64,000 bases of DNA from Planctomycetota bacterium (GTDB lineage: Bacteria; Planctomycetota; Phycisphaerae; Phycisphaerales; UBA1924), in the NCBI GenBank assembly GCA_033763975.1, contig JANRJM010000017.1, positions 1 through 64,000 on the forward strand, written 5' to 3'. The position numbers were made by a program, and so were the translations under genes. Positions 6,852-14,747 of the stretch are shown here, one piece after another. The notes beneath the pieces are model-generated. The model was not told the DNA's origin and made no database searches. It saw only the letters and a program-made list of their open reading frames with translations. Positions within the stretch are counted from its first letter, which is position 1. Every line of letters starts with the position of its first letter.

Positions 6852-7607
6852 ATGGGCGAGGGAACGACGAGGTTTGTGGCGTGGAACATCCTGCACGGGG
6901 GCGGGGCGGCGCGGACGGCGCCGATCGCGCTGGCGCTGCGGGAGATGGGCGCGGACGTGCTGGTGGTGACGGAGTTCCGCGTGACGCGGGGGTCGCAGAT
7001 TCGCGGGGTGCTGGCGGACGCGGGGCTGGAGCACCAGGTGGTGTCGGGGGGCGTGGAGGGGAACGGGGTGCTGCTGGCGAGCCGCTGGCCTCTGGGGGGC
7101 GCGGCGGCGTCGCCGGCGGGGTTCCAAGGGCGGTGGCTGGAGGCGTGGTGCCCGGCGTTGGACATGACGATCGTGGGTGTGCACGCGCCGGACGACACGA
7201 CGTGGGCGCGCAAGGCGGCGTTCTGGGGGCACCTGATCGACCTGGCGCGGACCGCGTGCGACCGGCGGGTGATGGTGCTGGGCGACATGAACGCGGGGCG
7301 ACGCGGGCAGGACGGGCTGTTTTTCAAGGGTGAGGCGCTGCTGGGGCAGTTTTTGACGCTGGGGATGCGTGACGCGTGGCGGCATCTGCACCCGGGCGCG
7401 CGGGAGGTGTCGTGGGCGGGCGCGTGGGGCGCGGGGCGGTTGGACGCGGCGTATGTGACTGCGCCGCTGTGGGATGCGGTGATCGACGCGCGGTTCGCGC
7501 ACGCGTGCCGGACAGAGGGATTGTCGGATCACAGCCCGCTGATCGTGACGCTGCGGGGGCGCTGCGCGGCGGGCGGTGAGCGTGGCAACGGGCTGTTTTC
7601 TGCGTGA
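6852..7607 (+). CDS. Endonuclease/exonuclease/phosphatase (EEP) family protein
   Basis: A 251-residue protein with the EEP signatures in order: AWNILHGG (residues 9-16; Asn for metal binding), the GDMNAG motif near residue 140, and a C-terminal LSDHSPL with the catalytic Asp-His pair. Family members cleave phosphodiesters in nucleic acids, sphingolipids or inositol phosphates; the substrate here is unknown. No signal peptide is seen, so it is probably cytoplasmic. The start at MGEGTTRF is preferred over an upstream ATG at 6819, which would run through the palindrome. It is transcribed away from the small CxxC protein gene. Confidence 0.85.
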   Translation: MGEGTTRFVAWNILHGGGAARTAPIALALREMGADVLVVTEFRVTRGSQIRGVLADAGLEHQVVSGGVEGNGVLLASRWPLGGAAASPAGFQGRWLEAWCPALDMTIVGVHAPDDTTWARKAAFWGHLIDLARTACDRRVMVLGDMNAGRRGQDGLFFKGEALLGQFLTLGMRDAWRHLHPGAREVSWAGAWGAGRLDAAYVTAPLWDAVIDARFAHACRTEGLSDHSPLIVTLRGRCAAGGERGNGLFSA

Positions 7608-7791
7608 GAAACGCGCGCGACTTTGTGAATGTGTGCAGGCTCGCGGTGGAAACAGCCGAAAAAACGCACGAAATCAGGCGGATTGAACGCGGGGGCCCCT
7701 TGCACGCCTCATCGGGAGGTGCTACAAGAACGCCTTCGTCCGGCGAATACACGCCGATTCCGCAGAGGCGTGCGAGCGAAGGCTCCGCACC

Positions 7792-7798
7792 GGGAGGA
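7792..7798 (+). promoter_or_regulatory. Shine-Dalgarno site fixing the HU-like start
   Basis: GGGAGGA lies six bases before the ATG at 7805. This strong site selects MAKK over the longer open frame that begins at 7604. Confidence 0.7.
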
Positions 7799-7804
7799 TC
7801 CCAG

Positions 7805-8197
7805 ATGGCGAAGAAAGTTGCCGCGAAGAGCGCACCCAAGGCCGCACCGAAGCCGGCGCCCAAGCCCACGAAGATCGTGGCGAGCGCGAAGCCTCGCAAG
7901 AAGGGTGAGCTGTTCAACCTGCTCGCGGAGCACGCGGGCCTGAAGCGCAAGGACGTGGCGAACGTCTTCGACGTGCTGGGCAAGATCATGGCGGTTGACC
8001 TCGCCAAGCCGGGCAAGGACAAGCCGAAGATGTTCGTGGTGCCCGGGCTGATGCGGGTGAAGAGCGTGTTCAAGCCCTCGCAGCCGGAGCGTCGCGGGAT
8101 CGACCCGTTCACCAAGACGGAGAAGACGTTCAAGGCCAAGCCGGCGAGCACGGCCATCCGCATCCGCCCGCTCAAGGGCCTGAAGTCGATGGTCTGA
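7805..8197 (+). CDS. HU/IHF-family DNA-binding protein with Lys/Ala/Pro N-terminal tail
   Basis: A 130-residue protein. Residues 1-38 are a tail of Lys, Ala and Pro (AKKVAAKSAPKAAPKPAPK) like that of eukaryotic linker histones. The remainder resembles an HU-type fold: helices ELFNLLAEHAGLKRKDVANVFDVL, then strands around KMFVVPGLMRVKSVF and a DNA-binding arm near ERRGIDPFTKTEKTFKAKPAS. Such proteins bend and compact DNA, and Planctomycetota often carry extended variants. A clear rho-independent terminator follows, so the gene is probably a single transcription unit. Confidence 0.8.
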   Translation: MAKKVAAKSAPKAAPKPAPKPTKIVASAKPRKKGELFNLLAEHAGLKRKDVANVFDVLGKIMAVDLAKPGKDKPKMFVVPGLMRVKSVFKPSQPERRGIDPFTKTEKTFKAKPASTAIRIRPLKGLKSMV

Positions 8198-8247
8198 CGA
8201 TCGCGGCCGAGCCCGATCGGGGCGTCGGACAGTGTGCACGATCCATA

Positions 8248-8270
8248 CCCGCCGCGAGGGCGGGTTTTTT
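8248..8270 (+). terminator. Rho-independent terminator after the HU-like gene
   Basis: CCCGCC pairs with GGCGGG around a five-base loop (GCGAG), followed directly by six T. This is the clearest intrinsic terminator in the window. Confidence 0.9.
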
Positions 8271-8318
8271 GTTGCGCGACGGCGGCGCGGGTTGACTCGT
8301 TCGGCGGCGCACGCCGGG

Positions 8319-8324
8319 TAGACT
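8319..8324 (+). promoter_or_regulatory. Putative -10 box directly before psuG
   Basis: TAGACT ends five bases before the ATG at 8330, so transcription would start at or next to the start codon. A TTGACT lies 21 bases upstream, longer than the usual spacing. Confidence 0.4.
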
Positions 8325-8329
8325 GGGCC

Positions 8330-9196
8330 ATGAACGTACTTCGACGGGCGGGCCCACGCGGGGTGGCACTGGAGACGACGCTGCTGCTGCACGGCGTGCC
8401 GCGGGAGCGGGCGCTCGGGCTGGCGCGCGAGTTGGGCGAGGTGGTTCGCGCGGGCGGGGGCGAGCCGGCGATCGTCGGCGTGCTGGGCGGGCGGGCGGTG
8501 GCGGGGCTGACGGAGGCGGAGCTTCGGACGCTGCTGGACGCGGGCGACGTGCCGAAGGTGAACGCGTCGAACCTGGGCGTGGTGATGCACCGGGGCGGGC
8601 ACGGCGCGACGACGGTGAGCGCGACGATGGAGATCGCCGCGGCGGCGGGGCTGCGCGTGTTCGCGACCGGCGGGCTGGGCGGGCTGCACCGCGGGGACGG
8701 CTCGATCGACATCAGCGCGGACCTGGGCGCGTTCACGCGGTTTCCGGTGGCGGTGGTGTCGAGCGGGGTGAAGGGGCTGCTGGACGTCGAGGGGACGCGC
8801 GAGTTGCTCGAGGCGCTGGGCGTGTGCGTGGTGGGCTTCCGCACGGACCGGTTCCCGGCGTTCTATCAGCGCGAGAGCGGGGCGCGGGTGGATGCGCGGT
8901 TCGACGACGAGGCGGACCTGGCCCGGTTCCTGCGGTGCGAACTGGCGCGGACCGGGCGGGGCGTGCTGGTGGCGAACCCGGTGCCGACAGAGGCCGAGAT
9001 CCTGCCGGATGAGTGGCGCGCGTGGCTCGCGGAGGCGATGAATCGGGCCGGGGGCGCGAGCGGGCGCGACGTGACGCCCCGAGTGCTCGCGGGGCTGCAC
9101 GAGGTGTCGGGCGGGCGGACGCTCGAGGCGAACGTGGCGCTGGTCAGGGACAACGCGCGGCTTGCCGGACGGCTGGCGGCGGCGTGGCTCGGGTAA
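8330..9196 (+). CDS. psuG: Pseudouridine-5'-phosphate glycosidase
   Basis: A 288-residue protein of family length. Conserved features include ALETTLLLHGVP near the N-terminus, KVNASNLGVVMHRGGHGATTVSAT (residues 76-100, with the active-site Lys and Asn), the GGLGGLHRG loop, the DISADLGAF segment and the KGLLDVEGTRELLE helix. The enzyme splits pseudouridine 5'-phosphate into uracil and ribose 5-phosphate in RNA-derived nucleoside salvage. The start MNVLRRAG is chosen because upstream in-frame sequence covers the promoter and terminator. No pseudouridine kinase (psuK) is adjacent. Confidence 0.9.
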   Translation: MNVLRRAGPRGVALETTLLLHGVPRERALGLARELGEVVRAGGGEPAIVGVLGGRAVAGLTEAELRTLLDAGDVPKVNASNLGVVMHRGGHGATTVSATMEIAAAAGLRVFATGGLGGLHRGDGSIDISADLGAFTRFPVAVVSSGVKGLLDVEGTRELLEALGVCVVGFRTDRFPAFYQRESGARVDARFDDEADLARFLRCELARTGRGVLVANPVPTEAEILPDEWRAWLAEAMNRAGGASGRDVTPRVLAGLHEVSGGRTLEANVALVRDNARLAGRLAAAWLG

Positions 9197-9219
9197 GGCG
9201 CAAGGATGATTGCCCGCCG

Positions 9220-9621
9220 TCAGCGGCTGGCGAACCAGTCGCGGACGGCCTCGGGCGAACGCAGCGTGCCGACGCGGAGGTTCGAGGGCGTCCAGCGGAC
9301 GCTTGCGTCGCGCGTCGGGACACGTGCCACGCGCACCGGCGGCACTGGGCGGGGCGCGTCTGCGGGCGGGGCGAGGGTGATGACCCGGGGCCGCAGGTGC
9401 AGCGGCTCGGGTGGACGCGTGAGCAGGGCGATGGAGATGGCGGCGGTGAGCGCGAGGGCGGCGCCGGCGCCGATGGCGGGCAGACGGGTCTTCCAGCGCC
9501 GGTGCGTGACGCGCCGGGCGAACGCGGTGAAGGCGGGATCGCCGGCGGGCTGGTCGTTCGCGGCGGAGCGCCCCCAGTCGTCGAGGCGCGATTCGAAGTC
9601 GGTGGCGCGCGGGTCAGGCAT
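9220..9621 (-). CDS. Small membrane protein, putative anti-sigma factor
   Basis: A 133-residue protein with one membrane helix at about residues 46-66 (AIGAGAALALTAAISIALL), a charged cytoplasmic N-terminus and a Pro-rich, Trp-containing outer part. It directly follows an ECF sigma gene and overlaps its end by eight bases. That pairing and topology are typical of membrane anti-sigma factors, though no zinc-binding anti-sigma motif is visible. A start at 9639 would add six residues; MPDPRATDF is preferred. Confidence 0.55.
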   Translation of the reverse strand: MPDPRATDFESRLDDWGRSAANDQPAGDPAFTAFARRVTHRRWKTRLPAIGAGAALALTAAISIALLTRPPEPLHLRPRVITLAPPADAPRPVPPVRVARVPTRDASVRWTPSNLRVGTLRSPEAVRDWFASR

Positions 9622-10180
9622 GGCGGACCTCCAGTGCATTGTTCGCGCGTGCGGGGCGGGGCGGGGCGGCCACCGTGCCGCGGAGGGTGTCGAGGGCGAG
9701 TTGGTACCGCGAGAACGCGGTCGTGCGGGGGATGTCGAGCGAGAGGGCGATCTGGTCGAACGAGAGGCCCGCGACGTGGCGGAGCACGACCGGCTCGCGC
9801 AGGCGTCGGGGGAGTGCTTCCACCGCCCGGGCGATGTCGGCGGACTGGTCCGGGGATGCGTGCGTGCCCGGCGCGGGCGCGGCCCGGCGGCGGCGTCGCT
9901 CGCGTGCGGCGGAGCGGGCGTGGGTGAGGGCGAGATGGCGCGCGACGCCCAGCAGCCAGGCGCGGACGTTCTCGACGCTCGCGAGCGTGCGCTCCGGGGT
10001 TTCGAGCACGCGGCAGAAGGTGTTCTGCACGACGTCGTCGCAGGTGGCGTCGCGATCGGCGGCCCCGAGCACGGCGCGCGCGAACGCCCGGACGACCGGG
10101 GCGTGTGAGGCCCAGAGCGTCCGGGCGGCGGCGGGATCTCCCCGGGCCGTGCGGAGCAGGGTGTCGCGATCGTGCGGCAT
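9614..10180 (-). CDS. ECF sigma-70 factor (module 1)
   Basis: A 188-residue ECF sigma factor. Region 2 covers about residues 25-92 (CDDVVQNTFCRVLE, then VRAWLLGVARHLALTHAR). Region 4 covers about 120-170 (RLREPVVLRHVAGLSFDQIALSLDIPRTTAFSRYQLAL), a helix-turn-helix for the -35 element. It starts two bases after the stop of the exported protein gene and overlaps the putative anti-sigma gene. It presumably directs RNA polymerase to a stress or envelope regulon released by the anti-sigma partner. Confidence 0.88.
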   Translation of the reverse strand: MPHDRDTLLRTARGDPAAARTLWASHAPVVRAFARAVLGAADRDATCDDVVQNTFCRVLETPERTLASVENVRAWLLGVARHLALTHARSAARERRRRRAAPAPGTHASPDQSADIARAVEALPRRLREPVVLRHVAGLSFDQIALSLDIPRTTAFSRYQLALDTLRGTVAAPPRPARANNALEVRHA

Positions 10181-10182
10181 GG

Positions 10183-11232
10183 TTACTTCACGTCGCGGAG
10201 GATCGCGCGGGTGGCGTCGAGTTCGGCGCGGTTCTTGCGGTCGGCCTGGAGGAGGCGCGAGGCGGAGGCGCCGATGACCGGGGCGAGCGGGCCGTACTCC
10301 AGGGCCTGGGATCGGGCCTCGAGGTCGGCGATGCGTGCTTCGGCGTCGGGGGCGTCGAAGGCCTGGAGGATGTCGGCGTAGTAGGAGCGGGTGCGGGCGA
10401 TCTCGCGGTTGGCGCCGACCGCGTCGAGCACGCGGAGCACCTCGAGGTTGGGTGCGCCGCCCGCGTCGACGCCCACGCGCGTCAGCGTGTCCACGAGGGC
10501 CTCGCCGGCGTCGGGGCCTGTCGCGACGCGGCGGAACGAGTCGGCGAGGACCTCGCCCTCGGTGGCGAGAGCGCGGCGGATGCCGAAGGGGTCGCGCTGG
10601 TCGTAGCGGTCGAGTTCGGCGAGGATGGTCCGGGCCTGCGCGGCGGTGAGCCGCCCGGACTTGGCGAGGGCGGCGACCTCGGCGTGTCCGACGCCGGTCA
10701 CGGCGGCGCTCACCAGCGACGAGATGAGCACGGGCTCGCGCGAGACGTGCAGCGCCACGCGGTAGACACCGGCGGTGCGCTCGACGGCGGCGTCGGTGCG
10801 GCCTTCGGCGGTGGCGAGCGAGGCGTCGGCGCCCAGCAGGCGGGCGGAGGCGCGGATCTTCGAGAGGTGCGGGACGACGGCGAGCAGGCCGGAGGTGTAC
10901 TGCACACCGAAGTCGCACTCGGGCAGGCGCGAGGCGGAGAGCAGGGACTCGACGACGTTGGAGTTCTCGCGGAGGGTGCGCGCCAGGTCGCTCGCGGGAT
11001 CGACGGGCGTGCCGGAGGAGTACGCCTCGCGGACCTTGTCGGCGAGGTCGGCCGGCTCGGTCGCCCAGATGCGCCAGTAGACGAGGGCCGCGTTGGTCGG
11101 GTCGGCGGGGATGGCCGGGGAGAGGGCGCCGCGGGCGTCGGGCGGCTGTGGTGCGGCGGGCTGGGCCGAGGCGAGCCCGGCGGAGCCGAGCAGCAGTGCG
11201 AGGGCCAGCGAACGGATCGGTCGGTGCGACAT
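10183..11232 (-). CDS. Exported helical protein at the head of ECF module 1
   Basis: A 349-residue protein with a signal peptide (MSHRPIRSLALALLLGSAGLASA) and a mostly helical mature part with no enzyme motif. It carries a single Cys (PECDFG). It precedes the ECF sigma gene by two bases and so shares its transcript. It may be a periplasmic sensor or a target protein of the sigma system, which is inference from order only. The start MSHRPIRS is chosen because it begins the signal peptide. Confidence 0.65.
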   Translation of the reverse strand: MSHRPIRSLALALLLGSAGLASAQPAAPQPPDARGALSPAIPADPTNAALVYWRIWATEPADLADKVREAYSSGTPVDPASDLARTLRENSNVVESLLSASRLPECDFGVQYTSGLLAVVPHLSKIRASARLLGADASLATAEGRTDAAVERTAGVYRVALHVSREPVLISSLVSAAVTGVGHAEVAALAKSGRLTAAQARTILAELDRYDQRDPFGIRRALATEGEVLADSFRRVATGPDAGEALVDTLTRVGVDAGGAPNLEVLRVLDAVGANREIARTRSYYADILQAFDAPDAEARIADLEARSQALEYGPLAPVIGASASRLLQADRKNRAELDATRAILRDVK

Positions 11233-11398
11233 CGTCGTGCTCCTGCGTGGGGTGCGGGGCAGGGCGGGAAGTTCCGCCCCGTCGAGGAACAGACGCCGCC
11301 GAGGAGGACGCATCCGAAGAAAGCCGGGAAATCTCGTCGGGTCGTGCGGGCGCGCCGCGGGAAGAGGCGGATGGGCGTGCGTCGGCTCGCGGGGTAAC

Positions 11399-11404
11399 TA
11401 TACC
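11399..11404 (+). promoter_or_regulatory. Putative -10 box before guanine deaminase
   Basis: TATACC (within GGTAACTATACCGG) ends seven bases before the ATG at 11412, again implying a very short or absent leader. No good -35 box is seen. Confidence 0.35.
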
Positions 11405-11411
11405 GGCGGGC

Positions 11412-12695
11412 ATGCATTCCTCCCCCACCGCGAGCGACGTCGTCTTCGAGGGCCAACTGCTGCTGCCTGTGGGCGACGGCCCGCGTGCGCCCGTCTCGCT
11501 CGCGTTCGGGCGGGTCGTCGTGCGGGGCGGGGTGATCGAGCAGGTGATCGTGGGAGAGGGCGGGCCGCGGGCCGACGTGGGCGGCGGCGACTACTTCATC
11601 GCGCCGGGGTTCGTGGACGCGCACGTGCACCTGGCGCAGTTCGGGGTGATCGGCGCGACCGGCATGCCGCTGCTCGAATGGCTGGCGCGGATGGTGTTCC
11701 CGGCCGAGGCGTCGTGGGCGGACGAGCGGGAGGCGGCCGCGCAGGCCGAGCGGGCGGCGCGGAGCCTGCTGTCGTTCGGAACGACGGCGGTGGCGGCGTA
11801 CGCGACGAGCCACGCGCCGGGGGCAACGGCGGCGTTGCACGTGCTCGCGGAGTTGGGGATGGCGGGGCACGTGGGGCAGGTGCTGATGGATCGCGGCGGG
11901 CCGGCGGAGTTGCTCGTGCCGGCGGAGCGAGCGCTGCGCGAAGCGGCGGGGATGCGGGCGCGCGGGCGCGTGTCGCCTGCGGTGACGCCACGCTTTGCGC
12001 TGTCGTGCTCGCCGGAGTTGCTCGCGGGCGCCGGGCGGCTGGCAAAGGCGACGGGCTGGCTGGTGCAGACGCACGTGAGCGAGACGATCGAGGAATGCGA
12101 GGCGGTGCGGGAGTTGCACGACGCGCCGGACTACGCGAGCGTGTACGACCGGGCGGGCCTGCTGGGGGGGCGAACGCTGCTGGCGCACGGGATCCACCTG
12201 AGCGACGATGAACGCCGCCTCATCGCGGGGCGCGGGGCGAGCATCGCGCACTGCCCGACGGCGAACCGGTTCTTGCGGGCGGGGACGTTTGGCCGGGCGC
12301 GGGCGCTGGAGGCGGGGGTGGGCGTGTGCTTGGGGAGCGACGTGGCGGGCGGGCCGGAACGGTCGATGGTGCGTGTGGGGCGGGCGATGATCGAGGCGGC
12401 GGAGGCGGTGGCGGACGGGCAATCGCGGCGGCCCTCTGACGGGCCGCGCGTGCCGACGCCGGCGGAGGCGTGGTGGCAGATCACCGCGGGGAACGCGGCG
12501 GTGCTGGGCCTGGAGGGGTGCGGGCAACTGCGGGCCGGGGGCGATGCGGACGTGGTGGTGTGCCGCCCGGACGCGGGGTGGCGCGATGCGCCCGACCCGC
12601 TGTCGTACCTGCTGTACGCGTGGGACGACCGGTGGATCGAGGGCGTGTGGGCGGCGGGGGTCCGGCGGCACGGCGGGCCGGTCGGGGGCGGGTAG
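11412..12695 (+). CDS. guaD: Guanine deaminase-type amidohydrolase
   Basis: A 427-residue metal-dependent amidohydrolase. The first metal motif is PGFVDAHVHLAQ (HxH near residue 75). Further ligands follow in QTHVSE and LAHGIHLSD, and SIAHCPTANRFLRAG resembles the guanine-deaminase string CPTSN-F. The late metal Asp is in LGSDVAGGP. The C-terminus has the usual GCGQLRAGGDADVVV beta segment. It would convert guanine to xanthine plus ammonia in purine catabolism; related chlorohydrolase-type deaminases of this fold are the alternative. No xanthine dehydrogenase is nearby. Its start is decided by the promoter position and by homologous length. Confidence 0.8.
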   Translation: MHSSPTASDVVFEGQLLLPVGDGPRAPVSLAFGRVVVRGGVIEQVIVGEGGPRADVGGGDYFIAPGFVDAHVHLAQFGVIGATGMPLLEWLARMVFPAEASWADEREAAAQAERAARSLLSFGTTAVAAYATSHAPGATAALHVLAELGMAGHVGQVLMDRGGPAELLVPAERALREAAGMRARGRVSPAVTPRFALSCSPELLAGAGRLAKATGWLVQTHVSETIEECEAVRELHDAPDYASVYDRAGLLGGRTLLAHGIHLSDDERRLIAGRGASIAHCPTANRFLRAGTFGRARALEAGVGVCLGSDVAGGPERSMVRVGRAMIEAAEAVADGQSRRPSDGPRVPTPAEAWWQITAGNAAVLGLEGCGQLRAGGDADVVVCRPDAGWRDAPDPLSYLLYAWDDRWIEGVWAAGVRRHGGPVGGG

Positions 12696-12755
12696 CCCGG
12701 CGGTTGGGCGGCGCGGGCGAAACGTGAACCCCTCGCGTTGTGCGGGCGCTCTCTG

Positions 12756-12761
12756 TATGCT
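12756..12761 (+). promoter_or_regulatory. Putative -10 box upstream of POT transporter
   Basis: TATGCT lies 45 bases upstream of the ATG at 12807. No clear -35 box is seen. Confidence 0.25.
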
Positions 12762-12806
12762 CGACGGCTTGAGGTTCGCAACCGCCATCATCGGAGCACC
12801 CCTCGC

Positions 12807-14747
12807 ATGAGCGCCGCCGCTACTTCGCCAGCCGCTTCCCAGCCCGCCCCCGGCTCGGGTCCGGAGATGTTCGGGCATCCCACGGGTCTGTTCACGCTCT
12901 TCTTCGCGGAGATGTGGGAGCGGTTCTCGTACTACGGCATGCGGGCGCTGCTCGTGTTCTACATGATCAAGGGGTTCTTGGGCTACGGCGACACGGAGGC
13001 GTACTCGGTGTACGGGGCGTACACGGCGCTCGTGTACGCGACGCCCTTCATCGGCGGGCTGCTCGCCGACAAACTGCTCGGAGCGCGCAAGGCGGTGGTG
13101 CTGGGCGGGCTGCTGATGGCGGCGGGGCACCTGCTGATGGCGGTGGAGAACGAGTACGCCTTCTTCGTGGCGCTGGCGCTCTTGATCTGCGGCAACGGGT
13201 TCTTCAAGCCGAACATCTCGACGATGGTGGGCCAGCTCTATCCCAAGGGCAGCGGGAAGCGCGACGCGGGCTTCACGATTTTCTACATCGGCATCAACCT
13301 CGGCGCGGCGCTTGCGCCGCTGCTGTGCGGGTACGTCGGCGAGACGTACGGCTGGCACTACGGGTTCGGGCTCGCGACCATCGGCATGCTCATCGGCGTG
13401 GCGATCTTTGTGGCGCCGACGGTGGTGACGCAGGGGCTGATCGTGGTCGGAGCGCTGGCCACCGCGGGCAGCATGGTCGTGGTGCAATGGAACGATCCGC
13501 TCATGCTGGCGATCTACTCGCCCGTGGGGCTGGCGTTGCTGGTGGCGGCGGGTGCCGCGACGGCGGCGCTGGGCAAGGGCGGGCTGCCCAAGCATGTGGG
13601 GCGTTTGCCGGCCCCTGCCGCGGGAAGCGCGCCGCGACTTTCCTTCGGGTTCGCCCAGTTGCTGGTGTACGCGGGGGTGATCGTCGCGGTGCCGATCCTG
13701 GCGTTCCTGGTGAGCCGCAACACGCTGGCGGGGTATGCGCTGTCCGGGTTCGGGATTCTGGCGCTGGGGATGATCTTGTTCGAGGCGTTGCGCTCGCCGA
13801 AGATCGAGCGAGAGCGGCTGTTCGTCGTCCTGATCCTGATGTTCTTCTCGATGCTGTTCTGGGCGTTCTTCGAGCAGGCGGGCAGCAGCGTGAACAACTT
13901 CACGGACCGCAACGTGAACCGCGTCGTGGACGCCGAGACGTTCACGCCGGGGCAGGTCGGCACGACGGTCGAGGTGCCGGCGAACCAGGCGCTGGTGGGG
14001 CTCAAGCGTCCCGACGGAAGCACGGTGGTGCTGACGGAAATCGACGGGCTGGTGGAGGCGTATCGGAAGGAGAACGAGGACGCGTTCCTGCGGGGCGAGC
14101 GACCGACGGTGTCATGGCAGGTGCTGCCCGAGCACGTGGGCAAGCAGTACGGAGGCCAGGAGGTCAAGGCGTCGATCTTCCAGGCGGTGAACCCTGTCGG
14201 CATCATGATCTTCGGGCTGATCTTCTCGGCGCTGTGGGGGCTGATGGGACGATTGAAGTTGGAGCCCAACACGGCGGTGAAGTTCGCGCTCGGGCTGGCG
14301 CAGCTCGGCCTGGGGTTCATCGCGTTCTGGTACGGGGCGTCGAACGCGTCCGATCGAGGGATGACCTCGATGATGTTCCTGGCGCTGGGGTATGTGCTGC
14401 ACACCACGGGCGAGTTGTGTCTGTCGCCGGTGGGGCTGTCGATGGTGACGCGCCTGTCGCCGGCGAGGATGGTGAGCACGGTGATGGGCGGGTGGTTCCT
14501 GGCGACGGCGTTCTCGAACTACCTGGCCGGCGCCATCGCCTCGCTGACGGGGGTCTCGCACGGGGAGGATGGCTCTGGCGCCCTGCCCCCGCCGCAGGAG
14601 ACGGTGGGCGTGTACGGCTCGGTGTTCGGGCAGATCGGCATCGCGGCGTGCGTCTCGGCGCTGATCGTGCTGGCGCTCTCGCCGCTGCTGAAGAAGTGGA
14701 TGCACGCCGGCGCCGACGCCCCCGAGCCGAGCACGGGCGGGCACTAG
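12807..14747 (+). CDS. POT/PTR-family peptide transporter with an internal insertion
   Basis: A 646-residue MFS protein. The POT signature FAEMWERFSYYGMRALLVFYM (residues 33-53) and GFTIFYIGINLGAALAP (155-171) are clear, with about 12-14 membrane helices. These proteins import di- and tripeptides with protons. Between the helix ending FFEQAG (359) and the next helix beginning around FQAVNPVG (458), a hydrophilic segment of about 85 residues (371-453) is inserted, with beta-like strings (GTTVEVPANQ, LKRPDGSTVV). The gene converges on galK, and the two stop codons overlap by two bases. Confidence 0.88.
   Translation: MSAAATSPAASQPAPGSGPEMFGHPTGLFTLFFAEMWERFSYYGMRALLVFYMIKGFLGYGDTEAYSVYGAYTALVYATPFIGGLLADKLLGARKAVVLGGLLMAAGHLLMAVENEYAFFVALALLICGNGFFKPNISTMVGQLYPKGSGKRDAGFTIFYIGINLGAALAPLLCGYVGETYGWHYGFGLATIGMLIGVAIFVAPTVVTQGLIVVGALATAGSMVVVQWNDPLMLAIYSPVGLALLVAAGAATAALGKGGLPKHVGRLPAPAAGSAPRLSFGFAQLLVYAGVIVAVPILAFLVSRNTLAGYALSGFGILALGMILFEALRSPKIERERLFVVLILMFFSMLFWAFFEQAGSSVNNFTDRNVNRVVDAETFTPGQVGTTVEVPANQALVGLKRPDGSTVVLTEIDGLVEAYRKENEDAFLRGERPTVSWQVLPEHVGKQYGGQEVKASIFQAVNPVGIMIFGLIFSALWGLMGRLKLEPNTAVKFALGLAQLGLGFIAFWYGASNASDRGMTSMMFLALGYVLHTTGELCLSPVGLSMVTRLSPARMVSTVMGGWFLATAFSNYLAGAIASLTGVSHGEDGSGALPPPQETVGVYGSVFGQIGIAACVSALIVLALSPLLKKWMHAGADAPEPSTGGH

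Noticed and set aside
10710-13595. 961-residue minus-strand open frame over guaD
   Set aside because: Low-complexity Arg/Pro/His composition; the plus strand has a clear amidohydrolase.
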